A stretch of 5,061 bases of DNA, from positions 1 to 5,061 of the forward strand of contig WLKR01000112.1 of assembly GCA_009701115.1 (NCBI GenBank), in the 5' to 3' direction. The notes beneath the pieces were generated by a model that was not told the origin of the DNA, did not search any database, and saw only the letters and a program-made list of their open reading frames with translations. The position numbers and the translations under genes were made by a program. Shown here piece by piece: positions 4,303-5,061 of this stretch. Numbering within the stretch: position 1 is the stretch's first letter; each line of letters begins with the position of its first letter. Source of the DNA: Actinomycetota bacterium. Its GTDB lineage: Bacteria; Actinomycetota; Acidimicrobiia; Acidimicrobiales; RAAP-2.

Positions 4303-5061
4303 TTAGTTTTCTAGTGCCGCTAAGAGAATCTGATCGATCGTGCGATGCTTGAAGACAAAACCATGGGCCTCTAATGTCGCGGGAATCACTCGCTGACTCG
4401 CCATGAGTGCCTCTGAGACCAGTTCGCTGCCGAGGGCAATGTCTAGGGCCAATCGGGGTACTGCGGCAATGGCGGGGCGGTGGACTGCTGCTCCAAGGGC
4501 TCTGGTGAACTCCCGATTCGTAATGGGCTCGGGGGCGACCAAGTTAACGGGGCCGGCAATTTTATTGTCGAGCAAGAAGAGGATCGCTTGAATTTCGTCG
4601 TGGAGCGAAATCGGACTGAGGTATTGACGACCTGATCCCAGGCGCCCTCCGACACCGGTCTTAAAGAGCGGTAGTTGCTTCTTAAGTGCGCCGCCGTGGG
4701 AGCCCGTAACGATGCCCGTGCGAAGCCAGGTCAACGTGATGCCCGCGTCCTTGATTGGCAGCGCGGCGTCTTCCCAAGCCACGCAAACATCGGCCAAGAA
4801 GCCGTCGCCAGGAGGACTCGCTTCGGTGAGAACTTCATCGCCCTTGGAGCCGTAGTAGCCGATGGCCGAGCCGCTGAGTACGACGGCGGGTAGAGCCTCG
4901 AGCCCAACGATGGTTTTGGCGAGTAGGGCTGTGCCGTTTGTTCGAGATTCAAGAATTTCCTTTTTACGGCCTGCCGTCCATCGCTTGTCGGCAATACCAG
5001 CCCCGGCGAGGTGAACGAATGCGTCGATACTCCCGACGCGGGCGAGATCGTCTCGATTGAC
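4303..5061 (-). CDS. TIGR01777-type epimerase-like SDR protein, N-terminus cut by window
   Basis: The - strand frame is open from 5061 down to TAA at 4303, giving 252 C-terminal residues; the N-terminal Rossmann GxxGxxG segment lies outside. The TTG at 4797 is not a true start, since conserved sequence continues upstream of it. Typical marks of this extended-SDR family (YfcH/SulA-like, often annotated 'epimerase') are: AFVHLAGAGI..KRWT (visible residues 14-29), the ESRTNGT stretch (38-44), VVLSGSAIGYYG (60-71), TEASPPGDGFLADVCVAWE (79-96), LRTGIV (113-118), GGRLGSGRQYLSPISLHD (138-155), GPVNLVAPEPITNREF (170-185) and RVIPATLEAHGFVF (224-237). The fold binds NAD(P)H. The substrate is unknown for this family, and the usual SDR Tyr-x3-Lys pair is not evident at GYYG. 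Full members are about 300 residues, or longer when fused to an N-terminal SRPBCC domain, which cannot be checked here. It converges on rnhB with a 6-bp gap and no clear terminator between. Confidence 0.9.
   Translation of the reverse strand, partial: VNRDDLARVGSIDAFVHLAGAGIADKRWTAGRKKEILESRTNGTALLAKTIVGLEALPAVVLSGSAIGYYGSKGDEVLTEASPPGDGFLADVCVAWEDAALPIKDAGITLTWLRTGIVTGSHGGALKKQLPLFKTGVGGRLGSGRQYLSPISLHDEIQAILFLLDNKIAGPVNLVAPEPITNREFTRALGAAVHRPAIAAVPRLALDIALGSELVSEALMASQRVIPATLEAHGFVFKHRTIDQILLAALEN

Noticed and set aside
4795..4797. TTG as the start of a 164-residue SDR-like protein
   Set aside because: The frame stays open to the window edge and encodes conserved family sequence upstream, so this is an internal codon.
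4731..4994. - strand frame of 87 codons starting MPTSDGRQAV
   Set aside because: Out of frame with the SDR protein, whose conserved motifs (HLAGAGI, SAIGYYG) run through the same bases in the other - strand frame without a stop.

Overview
The window looks like moderate-GC actinobacterial chromosome, for three reasons. It has a CofC/FbiD-type enzyme of coenzyme F420 biosynthesis. It has a lysine/alanine/proline repeat protein like the tails of actinobacterial HU proteins. It also has a candidate leaderless start with a TANNNT -10 box. The assignment (perhaps a lower-GC lineage such as the Acidimicrobiia) is inference; no marker here fixes the taxon.

Left part (1-2425): a DNA-mobilisation pair. 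A + strand gene (24-1088) encodes a short, helicase-less relaxase of the TrwC/MobF type, with its tyrosine pair and the metal-binding histidine triad in place. A - strand gene (1049-2425) encodes a VirD4/TraG-type coupling ATPase without any N-terminal membrane segment. The two converge and overlap by 40 bp at their 3' ends. No pilus/channel genes, integrase, tRNA or att site is visible, so this is most simply one edge of an integrative mobilisable element or a remnant of one.

Middle (2426-2900): a 188-bp non-coding stretch with small inverted repeats leads to a strong Shine-Dalgarno and a 74-codon gene. It encodes a purely Lys/Ala/Pro/Val/Thr histone-H1-like protein made from a 39-bp tandem repeat. 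A UUCG-capped 11-bp hairpin terminator closes it.

Right part (2901-5061): core metabolism and maintenance. cofC (-) is divergent from rnhB (+, ribonuclease HII), separated by 175 bp that hold a candidate leaderless promoter for rnhB. rnhB then converges, with a 6-bp gap, on a TIGR01777-type epimerase-like SDR gene (-) that runs off the right edge. Its reading frame is open all the way to base 5061, so its N-terminus is simply outside the window.

The relaxase and coupling protein would act together in DNA transfer: nicking and piloting by one, pumping by the other. The Lys-rich protein probably binds DNA, CofC makes the F420 side-chain precursor, and RNase HII removes RNA from DNA. I see no fully new system. 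The unusual points are the minimal, overlapping relaxase/coupling-protein pair and the orphan histone-tail gene.
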